From an uncultured Gammaproteobacteria bacterium (GTDB taxonomy: Bacteria > Pseudomonadota > Gammaproteobacteria > PS1 > Pseudothioglobaceae), in NCBI GenBank assembly GCA_913057955.1, contig CAJXOB010000009.1, forward strand, positions 1-40,465: a DNA stretch of 40,465 nucleotides, written 5' to 3'. Under the pieces are notes generated by a model that saw nothing but the letters and a program-made list of their open reading frames with translations, was not told where the DNA came from and did not search any database. This document shows, one piece after another, positions 20,624 through 29,459 of the stretch. Every line of letters starts with the position of its first letter. Position 1 is the first letter of the stretch. The position numbers and the translations under genes were made by a program.

Positions 20624-22335
20624 GTAAAGCTAACAATCGTCGATCGTCTAATTGGTATGGAAAAATGGATAAAGATGGATTTATTCATAGAAGCTGGATG
20701 AAGAGTCAAGGCTTTCCTGACCATGTATTTGATGGCCGTCCTATAATTGGAATTTGCAACACTTGGTCCGAATTAACACCGTGCAACGCAGGCCTAAGAA
20801 CTCTTGCTGAAGGTGTCAAGAGAGGCGTTTGGGAGGCTGGAGGCCTACCACTCGAATTTCCTGTAATGTCATTGGGTGAAACCCAAATGAAACCAACTGC
20901 AATGCTTTTTCGAAATCTTTTATCTATGGATGTTGAGGAAAGTATTCGTGCTTATGGAATTGACGGCGTTGTTTTGCTAGGTGGCTGCGACAAAACTACC
21001 CCAGGACAGTTAATGGGAGCAGCAAGCGTCGATTTACCGACAATTGTTGTCTCTTCTGGCCCAATGCTTAATGGCAAATATAAAGGTCAAGATATTGGCT
21101 CTGGAACCGATGTTTGGCGCTTCTCTGAAGATGTTAGGGCTGGAGACATGTCTTTACAGGATTTTATGTCTGCTGAAACAGGAATGAGCCGCTCATCTGG
21201 AGTTTGCATGACCATGGGAACTGCATCCACAATGGCAAGCTTGGTTGAAGGGATGGGGTTAAGCTTACCCACGAATGCCGCCATTCCTGCCGTTGACGCT
21301 AGGAGAATGGCTCTTGCACATATGACAGGAAAGCGCATTGTAGAAATGGTTGAAGAGGGCTTAAACTTATCCAAAGTTTTAACAAAAGAAAGCTTTCAAA
21401 ATGCTATTACATTAAACAGTGCGGTTGGCGGGTCAACTAATTCAGTAATTCACTTATTGGCTTTAGCAGGCAGAGCTGAAATTGAGCTTACTTTAGAGGA
21501 TTTTGAAAAAGCTGCAGACATACCGCTTCTTGTTAATTGCATGCCTTCAGGTAAATACCTAATGGAAGATTTCTGCTATGCAGGAGGAGTTCCAGCTGTA
21601 TTAGAGCAAATTAAGGACCATATAAAGTCTGCTAATACCGTTCTAAACAAAGACATAACTAGCTACTTCAAAGGTGCTGAAACATTCAATGAGGACGTCA
21701 TTCGGCCAATAAATAACCCACTAAAGCCTGCCGCAGGATTAAAAGTATTGAGAGGAAATTTGGCTCCAAATGGCGCAATCATTAAGCCAGCTGCCGCTAC
21801 AGAAAGCCTATTAAAACATGAAGGCTTGGCCTATGTATTTGAAGATATTGAAGATCTAAAGGCTAATATTGATAGGCCTGACCTTCCAGTCACAAAAAAC
21901 TCTATTTTAGTTTTAAAGGGGTGTGGGCCGAAGGGCTATCCAGGAATGCCTGAGGTTGGCAATATGCCAATACCAAAGGTTTTAATTGAACAAGGAGTTC
22001 GGGACATGATCCGTATTTCAGATGCTCGAATGTCAGGCACTGCCTTCGGAACTATAGTTCTCCATGTCTCTCCTGAGGCGAATGTAGGTGGTCCTATTTC
22101 AATAGTTGAGACTGGTGATCGCATTCGACTTGACGCTTTTAATGGGGTGCTTGAGCTTCTAGTTTCAGAAGCTGAAATTGAGAGCCGCACCAAAGCTAGG
22201 AAAGAGCCAAAAGTAAATTACACTCGCGGATATGCAAAACTTTATATTGATCACGTTATGCAGGCTGATAAAGGTGCAGACCTTGACTTCCTTGTGGGCA
22301 AAGACACACGACTTCCAACTCGAGAATCACATTAA
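20620..22335 (+). CDS. IlvD/Edd family sugar-acid dehydratase (probable galactonate/arabonate-type dehydratase)
   Basis: 571 aa; GICNTWSELTPCN, LLGGCDKTTPGQLMGAAS, AVGGSTNSVIHLLALAGRA, GCGPKGYPGMPEVGN; most similar by eye to sugar-acid dehydratases of the IlvD/Edd family rather than biosynthetic IlvD. Confidence 0.88.
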   Translation: MSKANNRRSSNWYGKMDKDGFIHRSWMKSQGFPDHVFDGRPIIGICNTWSELTPCNAGLRTLAEGVKRGVWEAGGLPLEFPVMSLGETQMKPTAMLFRNLLSMDVEESIRAYGIDGVVLLGGCDKTTPGQLMGAASVDLPTIVVSSGPMLNGKYKGQDIGSGTDVWRFSEDVRAGDMSLQDFMSAETGMSRSSGVCMTMGTASTMASLVEGMGLSLPTNAAIPAVDARRMALAHMTGKRIVEMVEEGLNLSKVLTKESFQNAITLNSAVGGSTNSVIHLLALAGRAEIELTLEDFEKAADIPLLVNCMPSGKYLMEDFCYAGGVPAVLEQIKDHIKSANTVLNKDITSYFKGAETFNEDVIRPINNPLKPAAGLKVLRGNLAPNGAIIKPAAATESLLKHEGLAYVFEDIEDLKANIDRPDLPVTKNSILVLKGCGPKGYPGMPEVGNMPIPKVLIEQGVRDMIRISDARMSGTAFGTIVLHVSPEANVGGPISIVETGDRIRLDAFNGVLELLVSEAEIESRTKARKEPKVNYTRGYAKLYIDHVMQADKGADLDFLVGKDTRLPTRESH

Positions 22336-23105
22336 TGAATAATTATGCAATCTTTAAAGACTTAGAAGATACCTCAGTTTTTATTACGGGTGGCGGCTCT
22401 GGTATTGGCGCATCATTGACAGAGGGTTTTTTAGCACAAGGTGCAAAAGTTGCATTTGTGCAGAGATCAGATTGCGATGAATTTCTAGATGAAGTTTCTT
22501 CGAAATATAAACATAACCCCTTATTTATCAAATGTGATATTACTGATATTGATGCTCTAAAGTCTGCAATATTAGATGCAAGTAATGCTAATGGTGGAAT
22601 TAATGTGCTGATAAATAATGCCGCTAATGACACGCGCCACACCCTTGCAGCTATGACAACAGAAGAATGGGATCAGTCAATTAATATTAATCTAAGGCCT
22701 CATTTCTTTACAGCCCAGGCTGTGGCACCTTTTATGAAAACCCAAGGCGGCGGCAGTATTATTAATTTTTCATCAAACTCTTATATGATGGGTAATGCTG
22801 GTTTGCCCGCTTATGTTACTTCTAAAGCTGGAATTACAGGCTTAACAAGAAGTTTAGCGAGAGAGCTTGGTGTTGATGGCATTAGAGTAAACACGCTGAT
22901 TCCTGGCTGGGTTCTGACTGAAAGGCAGTTAAGGCTATGGGCAAATGATAAAGACTTAGCAAGTCATATGGAAAAACAATGCATTAAGGAACACTTAGTG
23001 CCTAACGATTTAATTGACTCCACATTATTTTTAGCTTCGGACGCGTCTCGAATGATGACCGGCCAAGCTTTAGTGATTGATGGCGGAGTTGTAGTTACAG
23101 GATAA
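22335..23105 (+). CDS. SDR family sugar dehydrogenase (probable D-galactose 1-dehydrogenase)
   Basis: 256 aa; ITGGGSGIG, NNAANDTRHT, YVTSKAGITGLTRSLARELG; resembles aldose 1-dehydrogenases; substrate inferred from context. Confidence 0.8.
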   Translation: MNNYAIFKDLEDTSVFITGGGSGIGASLTEGFLAQGAKVAFVQRSDCDEFLDEVSSKYKHNPLFIKCDITDIDALKSAILDASNANGGINVLINNAANDTRHTLAAMTTEEWDQSININLRPHFFTAQAVAPFMKTQGGGSIINFSSNSYMMGNAGLPAYVTSKAGITGLTRSLARELGVDGIRVNTLIPGWVLTERQLRLWANDKDLASHMEKQCIKEHLVPNDLIDSTLFLASDASRMMTGQALVIDGGVVVTG

Positions 23106-23114
23106 AAGAGAACA

Positions 23115-24026
23115 ATGAAAGAATTAAAGGCTAAATGGATTGCTGCAGATTGGGGAACAACTCATATGCGCGCTTGGGCTATTAATGAGCAGGGTAAAGT
23201 TCTTGCTTATAGTGAATCAAACGAAGGCATGAAAGATCTTCAGCAGAATGAATTCGAGCCAGTATTGTTACGCCTTATTGAAAGTTGGCTAGATAGTGAA
23301 AAAGTAACGCCTGTCATGGCTTGTGGAATGGTTGGTGCGCGTCAAGGGTGGGTTGAAACGCCATATTTAAAGGCTCCATGTGTACCTATTGATAAAAATC
23401 AACTAACTGTTGCGACTACAAAAGACACCAGAATCCAGGTCACCTTAGTGCCTGGGGTTATGCAGCACAATCCTGCCGATATCATGCGGGGTGAGGAAAC
23501 TCAAATTGCTGGATTTATTAAAGAAAATCCTGGCTTTGATGGCATTGTTTGCCTTCCTGGAACTCATACAAAATGGGTTAATGTAAAGGCAGGTCAAATA
23601 GAAAAATTTAAAACGTTTATGACTGGCGAGCTTTTTGGCGTAATCTCTAATGAAACTTTAATTAAGCATTCCATATCAACTAAAGGTTGGGATCAAGATA
23701 GTTTTAAAAAAGGAGTACTTCAAGGTTTTAAAAGTCCAGGCACTATTGCATCCGATCTTTTTTCATTAAGAGCTGAATCAATAGTGAATGAGTTGGATTT
23801 TGATGCGGCTAAATCAACACTTTCAGGCTTACTTCTAGGTCTTGAGCTTAATGGTGTGCAAGACTATTGGAAAGATAGAGACGTAACAATTATTGGTTCG
23901 GAATTGTTGTCAAATAATTACCAACAAGGTTTAAACATATTAGGTGGAGAATGTAAGCCATTTGATCTCGAAACTGCAACGCTATCAGGACTGACTTCTG
24001 CTTACATGGAATTACACTCTGATTAA
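23115..24026 (+). CDS. dgoK: 2-dehydro-3-deoxygalactonokinase
   Basis: 303 aa; IAADWGTTHMRAWAINEQGKVL, MACGMVGARQGWVETPYL, VCLPGTHTKWVNVKAGQI, TFMTGELFGVI typical of DgoK. Confidence 0.93.
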   Translation: MKELKAKWIAADWGTTHMRAWAINEQGKVLAYSESNEGMKDLQQNEFEPVLLRLIESWLDSEKVTPVMACGMVGARQGWVETPYLKAPCVPIDKNQLTVATTKDTRIQVTLVPGVMQHNPADIMRGEETQIAGFIKENPGFDGIVCLPGTHTKWVNVKAGQIEKFKTFMTGELFGVISNETLIKHSISTKGWDQDSFKKGVLQGFKSPGTIASDLFSLRAESIVNELDFDAAKSTLSGLLLGLELNGVQDYWKDRDVTIIGSELLSNNYQQGLNILGGECKPFDLETATLSGLTSAYMELHSD

Positions 24027-24030
24027 GTAT

Positions 24031-24636
24031 ATGAATAGAAATATAATTGCTATATTACGAGGCATTAAACCCGAAGAAGTTCTCGATACAGTTCATGTTA
24101 TTGTTAAATCAGGGATTACTCAAGTTGAAGTGCCACTAAACTCACCTAGCGCTTTTGAAAGTATCGAGATGCTTCGTGATGAGTTCGAAGGGTCAATTCA
24201 ATTTGGCGCTGGAACAGTAACAGATATAAAGCAGGTTGAAGTCCTGGCTAAAATTGGTGTGGATTTTGTTGTCTCACCTAATTTTGACTCTGCTGTTGTA
24301 AGGGCAACTAAGGAGGCAGGTATATTAAGCTTTCCTGGGGTGATTACCCCAACAGAATGCTTTTCTGCATTAAATTGCGGGGCGGATGGTTTAAAGTTTT
24401 TTCCAGCCTCACTTATTGGAACAGATAATCTAATCGCATTAAGAGCTGTTTTGCCAACAGATGTCCCTCTTTACATGGTCGGTGGCGTTGGCCCAAAAAA
24501 CTTTTCAGCCTGGATTAAGGCTGGTGCTACTGGTTTTGGAATAGGGTCAGGGCTTTATAAAGCTGGTGATTCTCCTGAAGTAGTTGCCAAAAAAGCTGAG
24601 TCGATTGTTTTGTCATACGATGAAGCACAAATATGA
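24031..24636 (+). CDS. dgoA: 2-dehydro-3-deoxy-6-phosphogalactonate aldolase
   Basis: 201 aa; NIIAILRGIKPEEVL, ITQVEVPLNSPSAFESI, FGAGTVTDIKQVE, KFFPASLIG; typical KDPGal aldolase. Confidence 0.92.
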   Translation: MNRNIIAILRGIKPEEVLDTVHVIVKSGITQVEVPLNSPSAFESIEMLRDEFEGSIQFGAGTVTDIKQVEVLAKIGVDFVVSPNFDSAVVRATKEAGILSFPGVITPTECFSALNCGADGLKFFPASLIGTDNLIALRAVLPTDVPLYMVGGVGPKNFSAWIKAGATGFGIGSGLYKAGDSPEVVAKKAESIVLSYDEAQI

Positions 24637-25496
24637 TCAATGACTATCTACCAGTAGATTCCTCTGATTTAGGAGAGGGGCCTTTATGGCATCCAAAGCT
24701 AAAGTCTCTATTCTGGTTTGATATAAATTCCTTTAAGATGCATAATTGGAGTAACTCTAAACTTAAAACTTGGGTATTTTCTGAGCCAGTCTCAGCTGCA
24801 GGATGGATTGATGAAGAGCACTTAATGGTTGCAACTGCATCCTCATTAACTAAGCTTGCCTTATCAACTGATACAAGAGAGTTAATTGTTAATTTAGAAG
24901 GCAGTATGATTCACACCCGATCAAATGATGGGCGCGCTGATCCCTGGGGCGGTTTTTGGATTAGTACAATGGGACTAAATGCCGAGGCAGATGCTGGCTC
25001 TATTTACCGCTTCTATAAAGGTGAGCTAAGACAATTACATCAAAATATTACAATCCCTAATAGTATTTGCTTTTCCCCAGATCAAAATTTTGGATATTTT
25101 GCAGATACTCGTAAAATGAAAATCTGGAAACAGAAATTAGATCAATCCAATGGCTGGCCCACTCATGACCCAATTATTTTTGTTGATTTGGAGTCTCAAG
25201 GCCTTCATCCTGATGGTTCAGTTTGTGATAGTGAGGGCTATTTATGGAATGCACAGTATGGCGCCTCTAGGATCGCAAGATATAGCCCTAATGGTCAACT
25301 GGATCAAGTGATTAACTTTCCAGTTTCTCAGGTTACTTGTCCTGCTTTTGGTGGAGACTCATTAAATACTATTTATACTACAACGGCCTATCAGAACTTA
25401 AATAGTAATAATTTGAAAGTTGAACCTTTGGCTGGCAAAATATTTTATTTTCAATCAGAGATAACTGGCTTAGCTGAGCATCAAATTATAGCGTGA
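24633..25496 (+). CDS. SMP-30/gluconolactonase/LRE family sugar lactonase (probable galactonolactonase)
   Basis: 287 aa; LGEGPLWHPKLKSLFWFDI, RSNDGRADPWGGFWISTMG, PNSICFSPDQNFGYFADT, HPDGSVCDSEGYLWNAQYG motifs. Confidence 0.88.
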   Translation: MINDYLPVDSSDLGEGPLWHPKLKSLFWFDINSFKMHNWSNSKLKTWVFSEPVSAAGWIDEEHLMVATASSLTKLALSTDTRELIVNLEGSMIHTRSNDGRADPWGGFWISTMGLNAEADAGSIYRFYKGELRQLHQNITIPNSICFSPDQNFGYFADTRKMKIWKQKLDQSNGWPTHDPIIFVDLESQGLHPDGSVCDSEGYLWNAQYGASRIARYSPNGQLDQVINFPVSQVTCPAFGGDSLNTIYTTTAYQNLNSNNLKVEPLAGKIFYFQSEITGLAEHQIIA

Positions 25497-25503
25497 GGAG
25501 ATT

Positions 25504-27405
25504 ATGATTCCAAAACTAGGAAGTTGCTATTATCCAGAACACTGGCCTGAGGCTCAATGGCACAAGGATGCAAAAGATATGGTCAATTCAGGCTTGTCAT
25601 GGGTTCGAATAGGCGAGTTTGCGTGGAGCCGTTTAGAGCCGGAAGAGGGCATTCAAAATTTTGACTGGCTTGACCGAGCTATAACAGTTCTAGGTGACGC
25701 TGGTTTGGATGTGGTTATGAGCACTCCAACCGCGGCTCCCCCAAGATGGGTTGTTGATAAATGGCCTGATATGCTTCTTGTCGACTCTGAGGGTCAACCT
25801 CGTAAATTTGGCTCAAGACGGCATTACTGCTTTTCACACAAAGGTTATTTTCAAGAGTCATCAAGAATTACAAAGATTGTTGCAGAGCGATATGGAAAAA
25901 ATCCTTATATTAAGGCATGGCAATTAGACAATGAATATGGTTGTCATGATACTACTTTGTCATTTAGTGCTTCATCAGAAAGTGCATTTAAGCTTTGGCT
26001 GTTTGACAAATATAAGACGATTGAGAATCTTAATGAGGTCTGGAAAAATGTATTTTGGTCTATGGAATATAATAATTTTGAGCAAATTGAATTACCAAAT
26101 TTAACCGTTACTGATGCAAATCCAATTCACGAGTTAGACTTTAAAAGGTTTAGTTCCGATCAAGTTGTGAAATTCAACCGCTCTCAAGCTTTTATAATGC
26201 GCGAACATACAAAAATGCCACTTATTCATAACTATATGGGAAAAATTACAGATTTTGATCATTATGAGGTGGGTGATGATTTGGATATTGCAAGCTGGGA
26301 TAGCTATCCTTTGGGATTTTTAGAGGATCGCTCGACTCAAAATGAAGACTTTAAGCTTAAATTTATGCGCTTTGGAGATCCTGATTTTCAGGCATTTCAC
26401 CATGACCTATACAGGACCGTTGGGCGAGGCCGTTGGTGGGTAATGGAGCAGCAGCCTGGACCCGTGAATTGGGCGCCCTACAACCCTGAGCCAGCTACTG
26501 GGGCTGTGAGACTTTGGTCTTGGGAAGCAATCGCACACGGAGCAGAGGTGGTAAGTTATTTTCGCTGGAGGCAAGCCCCTTTTGCTCAGGAACAAATGCA
26601 CGCAGGACTTCAAAGGCCAGATGGTGAGTCAGCTCCTGGCTTAATTCAAGCTTCACAGGTCAACTCTGAATTAAAAGAGTTTACGGATATTCAGCAGGTT
26701 CAATCAAAGGTTGCTTTAGTCTTTGATTATGAAAGCTGTTGGGCATGGGAAGTCCAACCCCAGGGCAAAGAATTTAGTTATTTTGGACTGGTATATGATT
26801 ACTATAGGGCTCTACGAAGCCTTGGTCTTTCGGTTGATATGCTGGCACCTAATCAAAAAGATTTAAGTGGGTATAAGATTGTTCTTATGCCTGGGTTAAT
26901 GCATGTGACTGACAACCTTAAAATAGCAATTGAGTCTTTTGAAGGTGTCGTAATTTCTGGCCCCAGAACTGGCTCAAAGACATTAGATATGACTATTCCA
27001 AATGGACTTCCTCCAATAGTTCCAGGTGTTATAGGTACTGTTGCTAGCGTTGAATCTCTTAGGCCAAATGCAAGCATTTCAATCAAAGCTGGCGGTAACT
27101 TTAATTGCTGGATGGAAACCTTGGTGGATTGCGACAATGTTATTGAGAGCTGCGAAGATGGCCGCCCAGCGGTAATTGGCCAAAAAAATAGACCCTATTT
27201 AGTGGGATGGGCAGATCAGAAGGCCTTAAAAAGAATGTTTAAAGAGGCTTGCTTGTCTCAAAGCATTCCTATAACGCAGATGCCGGATTGTGTCAGGGTT
27301 CGTGAAACGCTTAAACATCGTTTTTGGTTTAACTATAGCGAGACAGAATCAAAGGTTGGAGCTATTAAACTTCCACCTTCTGGAGTTTTCTGGGAGCCCC
27401 TTTAA
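25504..27405 (+). CDS. beta-galactosidase (GH42), no signal peptide apparent
   Basis: 633 aa; GSCYYPEHWPEAQWHKDAKDMVNSGLSWVRIGEFAWSRLEPEEG, STPTAAPPRWV, AWQLDNEYGCHDT, WVMEQQPGPVNWAPYNP; typical GH42. Confidence 0.94.
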   Translation: MIPKLGSCYYPEHWPEAQWHKDAKDMVNSGLSWVRIGEFAWSRLEPEEGIQNFDWLDRAITVLGDAGLDVVMSTPTAAPPRWVVDKWPDMLLVDSEGQPRKFGSRRHYCFSHKGYFQESSRITKIVAERYGKNPYIKAWQLDNEYGCHDTTLSFSASSESAFKLWLFDKYKTIENLNEVWKNVFWSMEYNNFEQIELPNLTVTDANPIHELDFKRFSSDQVVKFNRSQAFIMREHTKMPLIHNYMGKITDFDHYEVGDDLDIASWDSYPLGFLEDRSTQNEDFKLKFMRFGDPDFQAFHHDLYRTVGRGRWWVMEQQPGPVNWAPYNPEPATGAVRLWSWEAIAHGAEVVSYFRWRQAPFAQEQMHAGLQRPDGESAPGLIQASQVNSELKEFTDIQQVQSKVALVFDYESCWAWEVQPQGKEFSYFGLVYDYYRALRSLGLSVDMLAPNQKDLSGYKIVLMPGLMHVTDNLKIAIESFEGVVISGPRTGSKTLDMTIPNGLPPIVPGVIGTVASVESLRPNASISIKAGGNFNCWMETLVDCDNVIESCEDGRPAVIGQKNRPYLVGWADQKALKRMFKEACLSQSIPITQMPDCVRVRETLKHRFWFNYSETESKVGAIKLPPSGVFWEPL

Positions 27406-27415
27406 GGGTTATTTG

Positions 27416-28474
27416 TTATTTGACTCGAAGTTCAGTTTTAGGATCAAAAAACAAAGCTGAAGTGGTGTTTGCCTCTATTCCAACCTTTGACCCTGTTATT
27501 GGTAATTTGTTCTCTCTTGACTCTAGAACAACTCTTTCGCCATCTGGAGTTTTCAAGTAAACATATGAAATGTCTCCAAGCGCTTCAGTAAACTCAACTT
27601 CAAGATCTCCGGACTTAGCAAGTTTTAAATGTTGCGGCCTTAATCCAACAATCAGTTCGGTCATAGATGAGGTGATCGATTTACTTACTTTGAGTTTTGA
27701 GGAGTTAAGATTTGGCATTGATAATTTTGAATCAACAATACTACCTTTTAAAAAATTGATAGTTGGTGAGCCAATAAAGCCGGCAACAAAAATATTTTGA
27801 GGGTCTTCATATAACTCTAAAGGTCTACCTACTTGTTGAATTAAGCCTTCTTTAAGAACGACTATTTTATCTGCAAGTGTCATAGCCTCTACTTGGTCAT
27901 GAGTAACATAAATGATAGTAGTCCCTAGCTCACGATGAAGGCGAGAAATTTCAACACGCATTTCAACCCTAAGCTCAGCATCAAGATTGGATAAAGGTTC
28001 GTCAAATAAAAATACTTCTGGTCCTCTTACAATAGATCTCCCAATAGCGACTCTTTGCCTTTGTCCGCCTGACAAAGTTTTAGGCTTCCTATCCAAGTAA
28101 TCCTCAAGGTGAAGAATACTCGCTGCATCATTAACTTTTTTATCAATTTCATCAGAAGGAACTTTTGTCATTTTAAGACCAAAGCCCATATTTTCTCGAA
28201 CTGTCATGTGGGGGTATAGTGCATAAGATTGAAAAACCATTGCAATCCCTCTATCCGCTGGATGCATGGTAGTGACGTCTTTTTCACCAATATAAATTTG
28301 ACCACTTGTGACCTCTTCAAGACCAGAGATCATTCTAAGTAATGTTGATTTTCCGCAACCTGATGGCCCAACAAATACACAAAATTCACCATCCTCGATT
28401 TCTAAATCAATTCCATGAATAACCTCTACTTTGTCGTATTTTTTTGTTGCTTTGGAAATTTTTAAAGATGCCAT
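27416..28474 (-). CDS. sugar ABC transporter ATP-binding protein (UgpC/MsmK/MalK type)
   Basis: 352 aa; Walker A GPSGCGKST, LSGGQRQRVAIGRSIVRGPEVFLFDEPLSNLDAELR, C-terminal TOBE-like region. Confidence 0.93.
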   Translation of the reverse strand: MASLKISKATKKYDKVEVIHGIDLEIEDGEFCVFVGPSGCGKSTLLRMISGLEEVTSGQIYIGEKDVTTMHPADRGIAMVFQSYALYPHMTVRENMGFGLKMTKVPSDEIDKKVNDAASILHLEDYLDRKPKTLSGGQRQRVAIGRSIVRGPEVFLFDEPLSNLDAELRVEMRVEISRLHRELGTTIIYVTHDQVEAMTLADKIVVLKEGLIQQVGRPLELYEDPQNIFVAGFIGSPTINFLKGSIVDSKLSMPNLNSSKLKVSKSITSSMTELIVGLRPQHLKLAKSGDLEVEFTEALGDISYVYLKTPDGERVVLESRENKLPITGSKVGIEANTTSALFFDPKTELRVK

Positions 28475-28496
28475 ATCAGCGGTGTCCTTATATTAA

Positions 28497-29285
28497 TTAG
28501 TTGTGTTGTTCGGGAAAATTCCACGCTCCGGCTTCTTTTCCGATTAATTTTGAAGTCTCGAGTAATTGAGGCTTGTACTCTTCAAGGCTCTCAAGGCTAT
28601 GTATGTCAATTGAGCTGGTAATAGATAGCCCGCCAATTACTCTCCCCTTTACAGAAAGAATAGGGGATGAGATACAAATAATTTTTGCTTCATGTTCTTG
28701 CTTGTCAAAAGATATTCCTTGTTTTTTTATTATAGCTAATTCTTTGCGAAGCTCTTTTTCTGAAGTGATTGTAAAGTCGGTATATTTAAAGAATGCTTGT
28801 TTAGAAATAACTCTACTTAGCTCATCCTCGTCTAAAAATGCCATCATTGCTTTACCCACACCTGTGCAGTATGCAGGCCCAACTTTACCAGCTTGAGAGT
28901 ACATCTCAATCGGTGAGCTAGGATTTCTTTTATCAACATAAAGGACTTGACCGTTATCAAGCTGTGCCAAGTGAACAGTTTCACTAACTTTGTCAGATAG
29001 CTCGTCAATAAATGGAAGTGCTATTGGCGCCAGTGAGCTTTGAAGCCAGGCTGCATGAGCCATTCGAACTAACTTTAACCCAAGTTTATAGGTTTGCTCT
29101 TCTGCGTTATAACTCAGCATATCTTGATTAAGGAGAGTTTGAAGGAGTCTATATAGGGTTGCCTTAGGATACTTGCTAGTCTTTAGAAGGCTTGAAAAAC
29201 GTACTGGTGAACCGATTTCTGCAACCTCATTAAGAACATCTAATGCCTTGCCAACTGTTCCATCCCCTCGTTTTTCTGTAGCCAT
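28497..29285 (-). CDS. IclR family transcriptional regulator
   Basis: 262 aa; N-terminal wHTH (KALDVLNEVAEIGSPVRFSSLLKTSKYPKATLYRLLQTL) and IclR effector domain (VGPAYCTGVGKAMMAFL). Confidence 0.92.
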   Translation of the reverse strand: MATEKRGDGTVGKALDVLNEVAEIGSPVRFSSLLKTSKYPKATLYRLLQTLLNQDMLSYNAEEQTYKLGLKLVRMAHAAWLQSSLAPIALPFIDELSDKVSETVHLAQLDNGQVLYVDKRNPSSPIEMYSQAGKVGPAYCTGVGKAMMAFLDEDELSRVISKQAFFKYTDFTITSEKELRKELAIIKKQGISFDKQEHEAKIICISSPILSVKGRVIGGLSITSSIDIHSLESLEEYKPQLLETSKLIGKEAGAWNFPEQHN

Positions 29286-29402
29286 GTTTTTCTATATATT
29301 TTATTAAATTATTATTACTTGAATGATATGTTATATATGATTAACAGGTCATTTAGCGTTTTAATTTTAGCAGATAATGTATACTATTTTGAATAAGTTT
29401 AC

Positions 29403-29427
29403 AATAGTAGAACTAAGTTCCACTATT
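29403..29427. promoter_or_regulatory. 25-bp near-perfect palindrome, candidate IclR operator
   Basis: AATAGTAGAACT-A-AGTTCCACTATT: 12-nt arms, 11/12 complementary, between divergent iclR (start 29285) and glpD (start 29460); TATACT (29380-29385) just upstream. Confidence 0.75.
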
Positions 29428-29459
29428 TGGAAAAAGTTACTAAATAAAATAGAATTTCA

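Noticed and set aside
20620-22335. Biosynthetic dihydroxy-acid dehydratase (ilvD)
   Set aside because: N-terminal region and operon setting with dgoK/dgoA and sugar dehydrogenase/lactonase favour a sugar-acid dehydratase.
15484-27405. Ordinary melibiose/raffinose/lactose utilisation locus
   Set aside because: Not excluded, but there is no invertase, glucokinase or Leloir pathway gene in the window, while glycerol genes and a shared putative operator are present; kept as the main alternative hypothesis.
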